From Xanthostigma xanthostigma (Eukaryota; Arthropoda; Insecta; Raphidioptera; Raphidiidae): a stretch of 64,000 nucleotides of DNA. The stretch is taken from contig OY754468.1 in assembly GCA_963575645.1 (NCBI GenBank), forward strand, positions 10,974,001 through 11,038,000, in the 5' to 3' direction. Shown here in pieces: positions 44,863-57,051 of this stretch. The translations under genes were made by a program, and so were the position numbers. The number at the start of each line of letters is the position of its first letter. The stretch's first letter is position 1. The notes below the pieces were generated by a model. That model saw nothing but the letters and a program-made list of their open reading frames with translations. It ran no database searches and was not told the DNA's origin.

Positions 44863-44989
44863 TTAAATCCAACGCAAATAATTTTAGTCTAAGAGCTGTT
44901 ACACATTTTTGGATAGGTATTTGACGCACCGTTAAAATGTGTGTAACCAAGGTCGGTCTCGGACCTAAAAAATTATCGGGAAAATTGTC

Positions 44990-45190
44990 AAACGATTCTA
45001 CGAGACCGTGCAGTAACTAAGAAGAAGAAGAAGCATAATCGGTTTTGGGTTTGGTCTTGCATACTCTCTCTTGGTTTTGGTTTTGCATACTCGGTCTTGG
45101 TCTTGTTAATATTCGGTCTTGCTAATGTAAGTATGGTCTTGGTCTTGCGAAAAAGCAAGACCAAGACCAAGATTGCAAGACCAAATTCGA
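44990..45190. repeat. Low-complexity TTGGTCTTG repeat
   Basis: Irregular repeats of GGTCTTGGTCTTGC and GGTTTTGGTTTTGC, with the inverse (GCAAGACCAAGACCAAGA) at the right end, form a hairpin around 45150. Confidence 0.75.
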
Positions 45191-45199
45191 TTTTTTTCA

Positions 45200-46445
45200 T
45201 CACTAATTCAAACTAGTGGACCGACTACTATTATTTAATATAACTTGAGTTGAATGCTCATCAAATGGAGATATTTAATACCTATATTATGTAAAAACAA
45301 TATGTCGATTGAAAACAAACGCACCGTATATATTACACTATACTAAGGCACCAAAGTATTTGCCAGTGATTCATACAGGCTTCGTCGCTTTGCCGCTCCA
45401 TTAAGCGAACCATATTTAATGAGGAGTCACTCACTACTATTTCAGAACCGTAGTATAGATATTTTGATAATAAAAAGCGTGTGTAATGAGAAAAAATGAG
45501 CGTCTACCAAAAAAAAAGTATTAGTGCAACGATTTCCTCGAAGTGGGATTTAGTTAAGTAATTTTTAAAAAAATAGTAAACAACAGGAAAACAAGGAGAA
45601 ACGACCTTGGGTTCAGTTATAGCTTTTTGCAGGAAGCAATTTCACCACGTGACCATTATATAAGCTTTTATTTAAGCTTTGCAGTTTCTTCAATTTAAGA
45701 TTCAAAGCGTCCACACATGACTTGCATGTATTTAAAAAAAAGCTCCAATGACGGGGACAAAGTTATATGAACAAAAATGAGAGAACACGCGTTTTTCTTT
45801 AGAAAATTATCGTGAAGCTTCCAGATTTTAATTTCAAAACTGGGCAAAGTATCAATTTGATTTTCAATGCATTATTGAAAATGTGAATTGGCACTAAATC
45901 CAGGTGAGTTTGACAGTTGGTGGTTTAAAAAAATATATAAAAAGACGATTATAAAAAAACGGCATCACAAGAAACTCATTTTTCAAGATATTAATAAAAA
46001 AAGAAAAGAAAAATCTACAGTATAAAGAGGTTTGTAATGGACGATTATAAAAACGGAATCCCAAAAGACAACATTTTCAAGATACTACTAAAAAAATAAA
46101 TGAAAAGTCTAAATTAATGCCCCGAATAACCACGGAGACCTCAAAAATAAAAATAAGACAAGCTTAATGCAAATACTTTTTAAGTGACTTCAAGGATTTG
46201 GTTTTTCTCAGTTTTGTTCATACAATGTTTCAATTTTGCATCTATATTAATTTTAATACGATTTATCAGTAATTAATTTTTAACATTAGCACAGCACTGA
46301 ATGATATAAAAATATTTATGCATATAATAATTTCTATAATAAAAGTTTTTGGTTTCATATCAAAGTTGGTACTTAAATATGCTAAATTCAATAATTACGA
46401 TTTTTGTAATCCTAAGCATTTTTCTGATACAAGATACGTCGGTAC
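45200..46445. other. AT-rich; one loose 96-bp direct repeat
   Basis: GACGATTATAAAAA, CGGxATC and TTTCAAGATA blocks recur at about 45944 and 46040. No coding sequence. Confidence 0.35.
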
Positions 46446-46451
46446 GTTGTT

Positions 46452-46588
46452 AGTGTATTTGCCATAAGGCACTTACACTATTGGCGTCGGTCGGATGGCG
46501 GGACCTAGGGGTCGGACCAAAATTTCTCGACGTTTCATAGCCTCCTAAACACTTTGGCACCATTTTTGGAAAAGTATGTTTATATATG

Positions 46589-46624
<36 letters not shown>

Positions 46625-47094
46625 GGTACGGGCAATAACTTTCGAAGGAGTTAATTGATTTTAACGAAATTTGGACCACATGTTAAAATCCATCACCGCA
46701 CGAAGCCTATTTAAAATGGGCCCAATGGGGCCACTTTAAGGGTGGGATTTAGGGGTTGAAAAATATTTTTGGGCCCAAAAATACCGAAAAATTTCTTCGA
46801 ATCGTTTCAAAATTGAAATTTAACCCTTTAGTAATGATTAAAATGTGCTTACAAAATTTTATTAAAATCGGCCCGACAGGACCGGACTTAAAAATTTTAT
46901 GAAAACTTTAATTTGTAGATATGGATTTACTTAGTGCAGGGTAAATTTCATTTGGTAAATTGATAGTAATATTGAAATTAAGAAAAAAAATATTATTTTA
47001 AGGGATGTATTAAGTTGAAATTTTTATTTTGTCCAAAAGCAAAAGGGTTAAGTTCACATAATAAAGCCACAGTGCCAGTGTAAGCAAATACACT
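46452..47094. mobile_element. Degenerate TIR element around a (TA)n microsatellite
   Basis: AGTGTATTTGC and GCAAATACACT are inverted termini, with GGCACTTACACT versus AGTGCCAGTGTAA just inside. A (TA)n tract lies at about 46585-46625. Sequence such as CTTTCGAAGGAGTTAATTGATTTTAACGAAATT following the TA tract is typical of repetitive, non-coding insect elements. Confidence 0.5.
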
Positions 47095-47326
47095 ATATTG
47101 TCGGCAGGGTTTGGCACTGCGACCCGAGTTTTTTTGTTTTTGTTTTTTACATGAGCGGAATTCTTTTGTTATAGAATATTCTAGCAACTTTTGTCATTCC
47201 ACGTGGATTCATTATATCAATGTTTGAGTTTTTACTAGCTTTTTTTTCATCGTTTTTGACCAAAAAGAAACATTTTTATACGTAGAATAATGTTGCACAG
47301 GTTGTGTTATAGTTTTCCAATTTTTT

Positions 47327-47575
47327 GACGTGATAACGTCTTATAAATTGATGAAACACCGGCTGCACGCACGAAAAAGTGTCACGTTCCGCCTGAGCCT
47401 GAGCGTGCAGCGAGAGCGCGGTATAAGCGATAGAGAGGCACGATCGACCCAAGCGTCGGCTTGTACGCATTTCTGTCTCTTCTCGCGTGACGTCAGAGAG
47501 TTCATCAATGTTTCTTTATGACGTTATCACGTAAAACTATCGTCCGTAAACCGACTTTACAGACAACCAATTTTT
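47327..47575. mobile_element. MITE copy, GACGTGATAACGTC family, best preserved
   Basis: Left GACGTGATAACGTC, right GACGTTATCACGT, then a shared tail through ACAGACAACC. The interior is GC-richer (CGAGAGCGCGGTATAAGCG), with TTCATCAA near the right end inverse to TTGATGAA at the left. Related partial copies are at 0.6 and 1.2 kb. Confidence 0.75.
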
Positions 47576-48202
47576 TTCGATAAATTTGTTAGTATCGTTT
47601 TTTTAAGACACATATTAATACCTTATCTTCGTATTTCGGAACATATAAATTTAATGAAATACGTATTCGACGATTTTCATTATTCAAAATTGTGTCGGTG
47701 TAATTTTATTTAAATAAAAATTATTATAAAAAATTAGTGTGCAATGAACTAAACGGCTTCTAAACCTTTTTGTGGGACTTCCAATCTATTTTTGTGATTT
47801 CAAAATTCAAAACGGCAAATAGATTGACCCATTCGTCGTGTATTTATAGTTATGAAGAGATTGGCGCCGTTACATTAACGATAGAAGCTCGATAACACAG
47901 GTCTCACAGTATTAACAGATCCCTTACGCTGATTACTAAATCAATTACTAAATTTTAGTATCGTTGATTCAGACATTATATTTTTCGTATAGGCAAAAGT
48001 TTTGAAACAAAACCAGCATATCTGGTGTGTGGATAATTATCAGTGTAGTCAATTTTTTTTAAAGCTTATATATTCCAACAAGCCACATGCCACATTTAGA
48101 AACATAAAAATATTATTTTGTGCAAACGTAGGAATGCGTATTAAGTATACCAATTATACGGTGCAAAATAAAAAATATGTTTAGAAACTGTCATATTTTC
48201 AG
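47576..48202. other. Nothing recognised
   Basis: AT-rich, no coding signal. Confidence 0.3.
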
Positions 48203-48862
48203 TCTAGTTCACATGTCCCTTTTTGATGAATTTCAGTCCCCCTTCACCGAAAATTGTGATCATGCTATCATTCGATTTGGAATGACATCTAGAAACGTTT
48301 TAAAAAAATTGAAGTGGGGGACGAAAAAATGGCAAAAGTTATAAACATTTTAGCAAAAAAAACAGGGGTTTGGTTTTTTGCGATTATTTCAAAAACTATT
48401 GCAGATATCTGAAATCACACAAAAGATTCTGAAAGAGCAGGAAATTTCCTACAAAAAAGTCCCACCTCTCGGATCTTTACCACCAATATTTCTAGTTTTA
48501 ATTTAGAGGTGAAAATAGGCCTTATATTTTTTTTTATTTTTTATACAAGCTGAAAAACACAAATAAAATAGAAAAAATATTTTTTTCACCACTAAATTAA
48601 AATTAGAAATATCGCTGGTAGAGTTTCGGGAGATTGGATTTTTTTGTGGGAAATTTCCTGCTCTTTCAGAATCTTTTTTGTGATTTCAGATATCTGCAAT
48701 AGTTTTTGAAATAAGCGCTAAAATGTTTATAACTTTTGCCATTTTTTCGTCCCCCACTTCAATTTTTTTAAAACGTTGCTAGATATCATTCGGAATCGAA
48801 TGACACCATAATCATAATATTCGGTGAAGGAGAACTGGAATTCATCAAAAATGTGAACTAGA
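48203..48862. mobile_element. Large fold-back element (arms about 300 bp)
   Basis: TCTAGTTCACAT at the left pairs with ATGTGAACTAGA at the right. Long inner blocks (GAAGTGGGGGACGAAAAAAT, GGCAAAAGTTATAAACATTT, TGCAGATATCTGAAATCACA, GAAAGAGCAGGAAATTTCC) all have inverted partners. The central loop is under 60 bp. Confidence 0.9.
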
Positions 48863-50458
48863 CCATCAACACTCACTACAAACACTCTGGTTTTACCAAC
48901 GACATCCCCATTAATGCTTTTTCTAAGGACTACAAGTAGGTGAAGAGCTATAACTTTTATTTCACACATCTCCTACAAGAAGACTTAACAGTTAAAAGGT
49001 TTCTTGACCAGAATTGTTAGATTAAAATAGACTCTTATACTTAGGTCTTAGATCTGAATAGGCGACTATGACGGCACTGTTTCGAGGTCTTTACGCATGA
49101 TGACAGAAAATGGACTGCGAAACAGATCAGAAAATGCATCATCTCATTTCATATCGCTTACACATAAGTGGACATTTCCATTACTATTCCGAGACAGTGC
49201 GTAGTTCAAGCTTTCAATAGTTTCAAACATAAATTTTCCTATCAAAGATACGCTTTTACTGAATTTGATAACACGTTGAATAGCACGTGGCCTTAGTGTC
49301 GAAGTCTGAGCAGCCTTAAATATTAGTTTTGAAATTTCCCATCACCTAAACACAGTTTTATAATAACTTTTTCATGCTATTGATTATTTGATGCTAACAT
49401 AAAATTATCGAAGTCACTGTACAACAAAACTATGCAAACATTCAAAAATCACTGTTTTTTTTTGGGAACTGAGGACATAAGTTTACGGAACATAAAAAAG
49501 CATTTATGCAAAAAATAATACAAGGGTATGTTTCAGCAATGTTTCCAGCTGCTATGTTTCCACCAAAACCGAAGACGAACTTAAAAATTGAGTTTAAGGG
49601 TACTGTCTCATTTTGATCCAAACATAAGCGAGAATCTAAACATCTTGTCACAAATAACAATTTTTTCTATTGCATCAAAATTATTTATCCAAAAAGAACA
49701 GGAATATAATATAGCTTCATCAATATTGATGTTTATAATTACGTAAAACTATTAAACTAATAAACCTACAGCTCAATGTGAAAATCAAATCCCGGGACTG
49801 ATTTTAAAAGTGTCATCATCACAACAGAATTAACTTGTAAGCAACATTTGGACCAATGTCCTTCAATAAACATCGCGAATATTCACGGGGGCGATTCCGT
49901 AATGGCAGTCCAGATTGGTCCCAAATCGCTCGGACGTATTTGTACAGTATCATGACTGACTAGTCTTTGATTTCAATACTCCTCGAAACTACTGCAATCT
50001 TTAACGAATATTCCACGACAAGAGACTAATGCCGAGTTTCTGGTACGACCGTTTAGTTGAAAACAAATGACATTCTTAAAGCTGGAAGTCGTACGACAAC
50101 CCAACATAACTGGCATTTATGAAGAACAGCGAATATTAAATCATGATTTCTCGCAAAATGAAGACACCACGACTGATAGTACAGATGTTCTACTAGTTCC
50201 ATTCTAGGACCATTTGTTTTCAACGAGTTCCCAATGACCGGAATCGTGGAGCTATTATCTACAATATAGGTATGGAGTAAGTTAAATTCCAAAGTAGGTG
50301 CGATTTGGAGTAATACTGTCTGCGTTTTTTCCTCAAAAGGTGTCGACATATGTCGGCTCCAAGTTGTACAGTTAATAACGATTCCAACTTCAAGAACTTT
50401 GATTATTTTCTGGTGGAAACATAGTCTACGAATATTGTCAGAAACGTTTTGGCTCAAG
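48863..50458 (-). pseudogene. Decayed multi-frame coding region, identity unknown
   Basis: On the minus strand the longest frame is 50457-50053 (134 codons), with residues such as LLQIAPTLEFNLLHTYIVDN. Shorter pieces follow at about 49600 (FVFGFGGNIAAGNIAETYP) and 49280-49080 (SKSVSLIGKFMFETIESL), separated by stops and frame changes. The ending ALRMSFVFN recurs as DIRMSFVFN at about 55200, so the source is multi-copy. Composition is less AT-biased than surroundings. It may be a dead gene or transposon-encoded protein; I could not name the family. Confidence 0.35.
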
Positions 50459-51349
50459 ACTACATGTTCATTTCACTTTCATCAAGTGTACCAATCAAAA
50501 CGATATTATTTTAATCTTTCAGCAGCTGTGATAATGAGAAAAATTAGATTTGTAATTGAGATGACCACAAACCTTGCCTACTTCACGTGTAACTTTCGAA
50601 GACTAAATAATTGGATTCAAAGAAATATCCAAAATTGATAAATATTATAAATTGTTGCAGATGTGTGGCCAAACCCGTTTCACGAACACATTACCCAAAA
50701 TGAATTTGTTGCAAATAAATTTAAAAACAGAAGAAAACATTATTAGATTAAACAATAGTCCTCTTAAACATATATATATATATAAATTTTGCAAAAGTGT
50801 GTTACTGAAGCAAAACTGCGAAATCGCTATGCAAATATAATCAATATATAAGGGTATAAGGTCGAGAGGAATAATGTAAGATTTTTACATCACGTATAAA
50901 ATGTCAAAAAGAAAGGCTACTACACAATTCCGAACAGGCGGTGTGATTATTAAACATAAATTATTGTCGACTGATTTGATCGAGGGCTAGGGGGTAAGGA
51001 GTGATTGTGATTTGTCAGCATTTTGTGATAACGTGCACCGACAACACCGCACTGCAGAAAACAGTTCTGTCCTTTCGACGATTTGCCAAGGTCGTTGGAT
51101 AATGTCCGCGACACTTTTGACACTGCATTTTATTTCGCTCGGGTGCAAAATCTGTTCTCGTTAATACCGCTCTTCCGTTACTCGTCAAGCAGTAGGTTTT
51201 TATACAGTCAAAGAAGTTTTCAAATCGGTTCTACGGTTTGAGGTAACATCTCTTCAATTATAGACGTGATAGAAATGAAGCGCAGAGAATTGTTTATTAT
51301 TTCACGAGTTTAGATTTCATTTTTGGTTTATTTCAAGACCACTAACATC
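50459..51349. other. Nothing recognised
   Basis: AT-rich, with short ORFs of noise composition only. Confidence 0.3.
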
Positions 51350-51935
51350 CAGGATTATTTTACTCCATTAAAAATAAACATTTCGATTTACTATAATTCG
51401 CTTAAAATTGGTACAGGTCTTAAGTACACTATTACAAATAAAATATCAAAAGTCCCCACCGATTCTACATCTGCGAGTTTATTCAAGGGCAAAGGTTAAA
51501 AGTATCGTTTGTTTGCACTTTTCTCGTAAACGGTAAATGTAATTTAAAAATAGGTCAGACAAAAATTGTTAGATAGCGCAATTATCTACAAAAACTGTTC
51601 TTACATTTTTCGATGTATGAAATCACCATTTCAAAAGAATGGTGATATGTAGGAAAAAAAGTTTAAAAACAATTTTTGTAGATAATTGCATGATCTACAT
51701 TTTTTGCCTGACCTATTTTTTAAATAACATTTATCGTTTACGAGAAAAGTGCAAACAAACGATACTTTTAACCTTTCACCTCGAATACATTTTTTAGCAG
51801 ATGTAACATCAGTGAGAACTTTGATATTTCATTTGTAATAATGTACCTAAGACCTGTACCAATTTTCAGCTCTATGCGAATAATTGTAAACCTACCACTA
51901 TTTTTGTTGTCTATTTTGACTGGACTATTTGGGCC
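51350..51935. mobile_element. Fold-back element, ATTCGCATAGAGC family, copy 2
   Basis: It shares with 26058-26714 the blocks GGTACAGGTCTTAxGTACAC, CTCGTAAACGGTAAATGT and AATTATCTACAAAAACTGTT, and ends with CTCTATGCGAAT and GTCTATTTTGAC. Arms are inverted around a short core containing CACCATTTCAAAAGAATGGTG. Confidence 0.8.
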
Positions 51936-53907
51936 TAGTATCAACACTATTAACTATTTTTTTAAATAATCCAATAGATACTTTTATCAGTTCTCAGCTC
52001 AGAACCGGGGGCTTGTAAAAGAGGAGTCTAAAAATCTCGGTTGTCGATCTAATGTTCTAGGTCCTTGTGAACCGCCTAACTGACAGAACTGCGTTCGGTT
52101 TTGAAGTTGTCGTCAGACACGTTTTTTGGAGGATCAGAGAAGATAACCAAATATGAAGCATATATATTAATAAAACAAATTTTCATGCATTTCAAGCATT
52201 ATTATTACAAATACTGGCTTGTGATAAAAACTGTTTTACATATAGCAAGGATTAGAACAGTACAATACACAGTATAGTAAAATAGTCAATAATAAATCTA
52301 TGGAAATGAGACAAAAACGAATCGCTTGCAGAATACTCTGCTTGTGTGAGAGAAAAAACAATCGAAAGAGAGAAAACAGCGGCGCAACGATACGTTCGAA
52401 CGAATAAACAAATAGAGATAGGACGGACCGCAATAACAATATTGGTGTAACAAATACAAATATAAATGTGCACTAAATATATAAAATTTTAAATAAAAAA
52501 CGAATCGGTTTATTTTTTTAAACATCAACGAAATTAATATAGTTATACCGAGGCAAGCGTGAGGATTCTGCAGGCAGATCGCAATGTCGCGGGGAGCGGT
52601 CACGGCACAACGGCCAACACAACCTCACACCGCGCAGGCGCAGCGCAATATTATATAGATTTATAGCTGAACGTGTAATAATCATATATTTAATAACTTC
52701 TATATTGCTAGTGGCCGTATGCAGTGAGACAACGAATGACTGTCTCTTTCTTAGTTCCATGTGCAAACTGACGCGCATCCATTCACGGACATGCGCATGA
52801 GACTCAGAGAAAGACGTAGTGTTTAAGTCTTTCTCCCGATCATTGCTAGCAATATAGAGGGTATTAAATGTATGGTATTAATAGTAGAAGTGATGGAGGC
52901 GAAGCCGGTAATGCAGAGATCGCGTCCCTGCACAGTAACCTTACTGCTAACAGTGCTAAACTGATTATAACGAGTCTACTCGAGTACAGAATGAATGCTA
53001 ATAATGTATTTAGTATTTAAAAGTATGTAATAAGTATGCAGTATAATAATTATGTAATTATAAGTAGGTAAAAGGTAAAATATGTATATTATGTAACTCG
53101 TTGTACGCATGCACCACATTTTAATATATGGTATATAAAATAGCCCTACTATATCAACAATTTTTTAATTAATAATTAATTCAATTGTTTTATTGTGTGT
53201 GCATCGGGATATAAAATGTAGTAATTAGGTAATTTAAGTAATTCAAGTCATGTTTTACAGACCGTGTGTGTACAATAAATTGAATATCCGTTTTTTAAGA
53301 CACAATATTTACTTTAGTACTAAATTTTTGACGCTAGTCATTACGCAATTTACATAAAAAACAAACAATTAATTAAATACATTTATCTCAACAATTACTC
53401 AACAAAAACTAAATACAATACATAATAAAAAATTATCGAGAAAATATATTAAATATAATAAAGGAAAATTCTTTCTTTTTTTTAACAATTAAATTACTCT
53501 ACAATTTCTGCAGACTGGGTCTTAGAGATCCAGGAAGACTTTCAAAAAAAAAAATAAATTAAAAATACAAATTACATTAATGACTGATGTCGATAAAAAG
53601 AAGTTAAAAGCATTTAACAAACAAAATTCTGTATAGAGACAGCCTTAACCCCCTAGTGGGTGCGTGGATCACCCAGTAGTCTATTTTACGCTGCAATGGT
53701 AGTACACAGCACGCTTGAGAGGTGTACCCCCTTGTCCATTACTTTTTATTCGTCGACGCGTAACTAAAAACAAGATTTGGAATCGGGGTCACTTTCGACC
53801 GGATCAACTCTCCTCGACCGTCCTGAATTTCGAGACAGTTCCGATCGCGGCAAGCGTTCGACATTTTTTAGTGGAATAGTTCCGACCGCCTTATCTTCGA
53901 TAATAAC
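51936..53907. other. No gene identified
   Basis: A GC-rich patch at 52560-52645 includes CGCGCAGGCGCAGCGC and on the minus strand could be promoter-like, with TATATAATATT before it. 52660-52760 loosely resembles the 53.9-kb repeat (ATATTTAATAACTT and GCAGTGAGACAA). No conserved coding frame. Confidence 0.3.
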
Positions 53908-54499
53908 ATATATTTAATAATTTACTATATGAAACATTGTCTATCTACTCAATGTGCAGTGAGACAAAGCGTATCGAAAATATATCTGCGTCTCTTTCTT
54001 CGATGTAATTCCCTGATTTCTCCGATGATAGGATTGGTTGATGTACTTGCATTCAATCTGAATAAAGTATCTCTGTTTCAAAAACTGTGTCTTTTTCTAT
54101 GACGTTAATATGGGCGTACCCTCTAAAAAGACAGAAATATATGTTTGCATCTTAATTAGGGTGTAAACATATACTTCTGTCTTTTTTTATAAGCACTGGC
54201 GTATCCAGGAGATCATAACAAGCACGGGGGACCCGGCTTAAGAAATCTCTAAATTGCCCCCTCCTGGGCCAAAGGCTGGGTACGCCCATGCTAACGTCAT
54301 AGAAAAAGACAAAGTTTTTGAAACAGAGATACTTTATTCAGATTGAATGCAAGTACATCAACCAATCCTATCATCGGAGAAATCAGGGAATTACATCGAA
54401 GAAAGAGACGCAGATATATTTTCGATACGCTTTGTTACCTTCACTCACCGTACATTCAGTAGATAGACAATGTTTTATATAGTTAATTATTAAATATAT
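53908..54499. mobile_element. Large inverted-repeat element (about 230-bp arms)
   Basis: Outer ends ATATATTTAATAATT and the inverse of AATTATTAAATATAT. Arms run through ACATTGTCTATCTACT, GATGTAATTCCCTGATTTCT, GTACTTGCATTCAATCTGAA and CTATGACGTTA to a core (about 54120-54290) shared with 33.5-33.8 kb. Weaker inverted similarity (GTGGAATAGTTCCGAC versus GTCGGAACTATTCCA) continues about 120 bp outward on each side. Confidence 0.85.
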
Positions 54500-55344
54500 G
54501 CAAAACCCTTAACATTTATGACCGGGCAAGATTAACGGAGTAAAAGAAATTGTCGGAACTATTCCAGTTGAAAACATCAGACGGTAAACGTGATCGAAAC
54601 TGACATTTCAATTGGTCGGGATGTGTCCTTGACAGCATACACGGCGACGAACAAATTTCGTTTGTGTGAGACACCTAGAAGCATGTGACTAGCAAAAGCC
54701 GTGTCTTTTTGTCGCAGCGGAAAATGAACGCGCCCACCGGACGGTTAACAATATTAAAATAATTTCTAAAATTTAGCAATTAAACAAAGAGAAACATTCA
54801 ACCCAAAAAGAAAACCATATACAAAAATACTGTGTTAATTTCATATATAATATTATAAAGAAATATAAAGTAGCATAAAAAACCCACAATAAATAACAAA
54901 CTGAAAGTTTTAAAAATATCTGAAAACATGCAAATAAATTTTAACATTATATGTATGTATAATAAATACCTAATATATAAAAATGGGGGGGGGGGGGAGT
55001 GAACAAAAGCCCAGAATGCATGCACTCGGAATTTAGTACATATATTTTGTGAATCAATCAATCAATGAGTGGTTATATAAAAAGCTACACGCAACCTGTA
55101 AGCGTAAAACGGTTCCACAAACTCGACCACGGCTACGACGTTCAGCCTTCAAACTTGAGATGTAGGATTGTTGAAAACAAATGACATTCTTATATCTAGA
55201 TTTAAAGTTGAATTTCGTACCAGACAACCATCATTCAACTTCCAAATAGGCCATGGATGGGTCCAGTGTCTGTTGCAAAATACAAAGCGTCTAGTTTTAA
55301 CCCATTGCATTTTTAAACAGTTAAAAATTACGCGAATATCAGTC
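54500..55344. other. Mostly unassigned; second copy of a dispersed repeat
   Basis: A poly(G) run lies at about 54985-54997. TTGAAAACAAATGACATTCTTA at about 55171 recurs at 50056, and the minus-strand frame here (55346-55149) ends in the same RMSFVFN residues as the decayed region at 50.1 kb. Confidence 0.4.
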
Positions 55345-55730
55345 ACTTAAAGCGGCCCATAGACGCTCAATATTATTGGGTTTGTGCAATATAATTGACC
55401 GTGTGTAGACCAGATTGAAGAGTTGCGCAATATATTGTGATTTTCAAAATCTTGTAAAAATATATTGCACAAACGGGGAAATATTGTGCCGTCTGTTGTC
55501 AAGATCGCGCAATATCAGTCAGTTGATCTCAAGTAGCGGTCGTTTCAACAAGTCGTCTCAACTACGCCTCCTCATGGGTGACTAGAAAGCCGAAAGACAA
55601 TTTATTATTGAATTTATCGAGGTGTATCGTGGTCTTTCGGCTCTGTGGGATGTGAAGTTCAAAGACTATAGTAATCGTGACAACAATTGAGCAATATATT
55701 GCACAACCTTCAATATCGCCTCCATCCAGA
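55345..55730 (+). mobile_element. Harbinger-like remnant with MADF coding fragment
   Basis: It begins TTAAAGCGGCCCATAGACGC, with many CAATATATTGC-type motifs near both ends, and encloses a MADF fragment at 55589-55690. The right terminus is lost where the 220-bp repeat starts. Confidence 0.6.
55589..55690 (+). pseudogene. MADF-domain fragment
   Basis: The frame reads [20 protein letters not shown] then [12 protein letters not shown] and stops. FIxxFIExYRxxxxLWDxxxxxYxNRxxK is the MADF N-terminal pattern of Harbinger accessory proteins. Only 34 codons remain. Confidence 0.75.
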
Positions 55731-56100
55731 GGTGGGCCAACTTCACGCACCTAAATATGGAGGGTCCAAGTTAGACATACATATTGCGTAAGACCAGCTT
55801 TGATCATCTGTATTTCTTACCATATAAAAGTTACGCGATCAAAAAAAGCTTATCCAAAAGCCGTCCAGAGGAGGACCAACTTCACGCCCGTCCAGAGGAG
55901 GGCCAACTTCACGCCCGTCCAGAGGAGGACTAACTTCACGCCCGTCCAGAGGAGGGCCAACTTCACGCACCTAAATACGGATGGTCAAAGTTAGACATAC
56001 ATATTGCGTACGACCAGCTTTGGCCATCTGTATTTCCCACCATATAAAAGTTACGCGATCAAAAAAAAAAACTTATCCAAAAGCCGTTCAGAGGTATTTT
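55728..56100 (+). repeat. 220-bp direct repeat containing a 27-bp tandem array
   Basis: TTAGACATACATATTGCGTA recurs at 55771 and 55991, with matching CATATAAAAGTTACGCGATC blocks. Between them, at about 55862-55969, four units of GTCCAGAGGAGGxCxAACTT plus CACGCCC repeat every 27 bp. The array is in frame with a nine-residue VQRRTNFTP or VQRRANFTP repeat, but no gene context supports translation. Confidence 0.85.
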
Positions 56101-56279
56101 AACAGCGCCGGGTTAAATTCGTGGAACCAATTCACCGCGTCAAACAGGTTTCAATATATAGTTCTCACATAATTCGTAACTTAAGACATAATAAGCGGGC
56201 AAGAAAATTAGCACTTAGGCTGAGAGACGGACTTGGTAGGATCTTTTTGGGTTGAAATATTAAAACTACAGACATCAAC

Positions 56280-56560
56280 AAAAATACTACCACAAAACCA
56301 CGAGCGCGGCAACAGAGCACGCGCGTTGCACTACCATGCCCCGCGTACACAGTAGTAGTGAAAGGCAACGGTAAAATAATACTTTATACATATTCGAGAG
56401 CCGTTTCGCAGCGACGCGCGCGCGCTTTGCCGGCGCGCCGGCCGAGAAGCGTCCGACCGGCGTTCGCCAAGACGGTTCCGGTTACGGAACGCGCGCGGAA
56501 TTGTGTGAAAGCGAGGATTGCCGGCGACGCGCGGAGCCGCGAAATGACTCCAAGACTTGA
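56280..56560. promoter_or_regulatory. CpG-rich island-like segment
   Basis: About 56395-56545 is strikingly rich in CG dinucleotides (GCGACGCGCGCGCGC, CCGGCGCGCCGGCCG, ACGGAACGCGCGCGG) within a 30-35% GC background. Such patches in insect DNA can mark promoters or young GC-rich insertions. Frames are open on both strands but arginine/alanine-biased, as expected from composition. Function not established. Confidence 0.35.
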
Positions 56561-57051
56561 CCGCTTTTCTTTTTTTTTCAGTCAAATATATATGTATATA
56601 TATATAGCCTCATGCAAATATCATAATGTCAATTATGATATAGGTACATTATAATTCATTCTCGCTAGTTGTAACCATTGATTTTTTTGCTTATTTTTTA
56701 ATTATTTTTTTGTTTTTAATAAAAAATACTTTTACAAATTTAATAAGTATTTATATTTTATATATGTGTTATATATACTATATTTTTCATACGTATATTT
56801 AAATTAAATATTAAAGAGTCAAACTCCAGAAGAGTTATTTTGTAGGAACGTTCTTAACGTTTCTACTAGGTAATAATATAATATAAAGAATATCCATTCT
56901 TTTGTTACACATACACAGAACAAGGGCTGGGCTATGATTAAATATCTACGCTTACGTAAACGCAAAAAATACATTAAAAATATCAACAAAGAAGATTATT
57001 TAACGTCAACATCTGAGAACCTAACCCTTTAATTTTACTAAAAGTTTATAG
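56561..57051. other. AT-rich, nothing recognised
   Basis: Short (TA)n tracts near 56590 and 56760; no coding signal. Confidence 0.3.

Noticed and set aside
46580..46625. (TA)n tract as a possible origin or regulatory site
   Set aside because: Simple microsatellite within a degenerate repeat; no additional signal.
52560..52645. Minus-strand CRDRSPRHC resembling the start of a CCCH finger
   Set aside because: The third cysteine and histidine are not in place, and the reading frame does not join the CCCH exons downstream.
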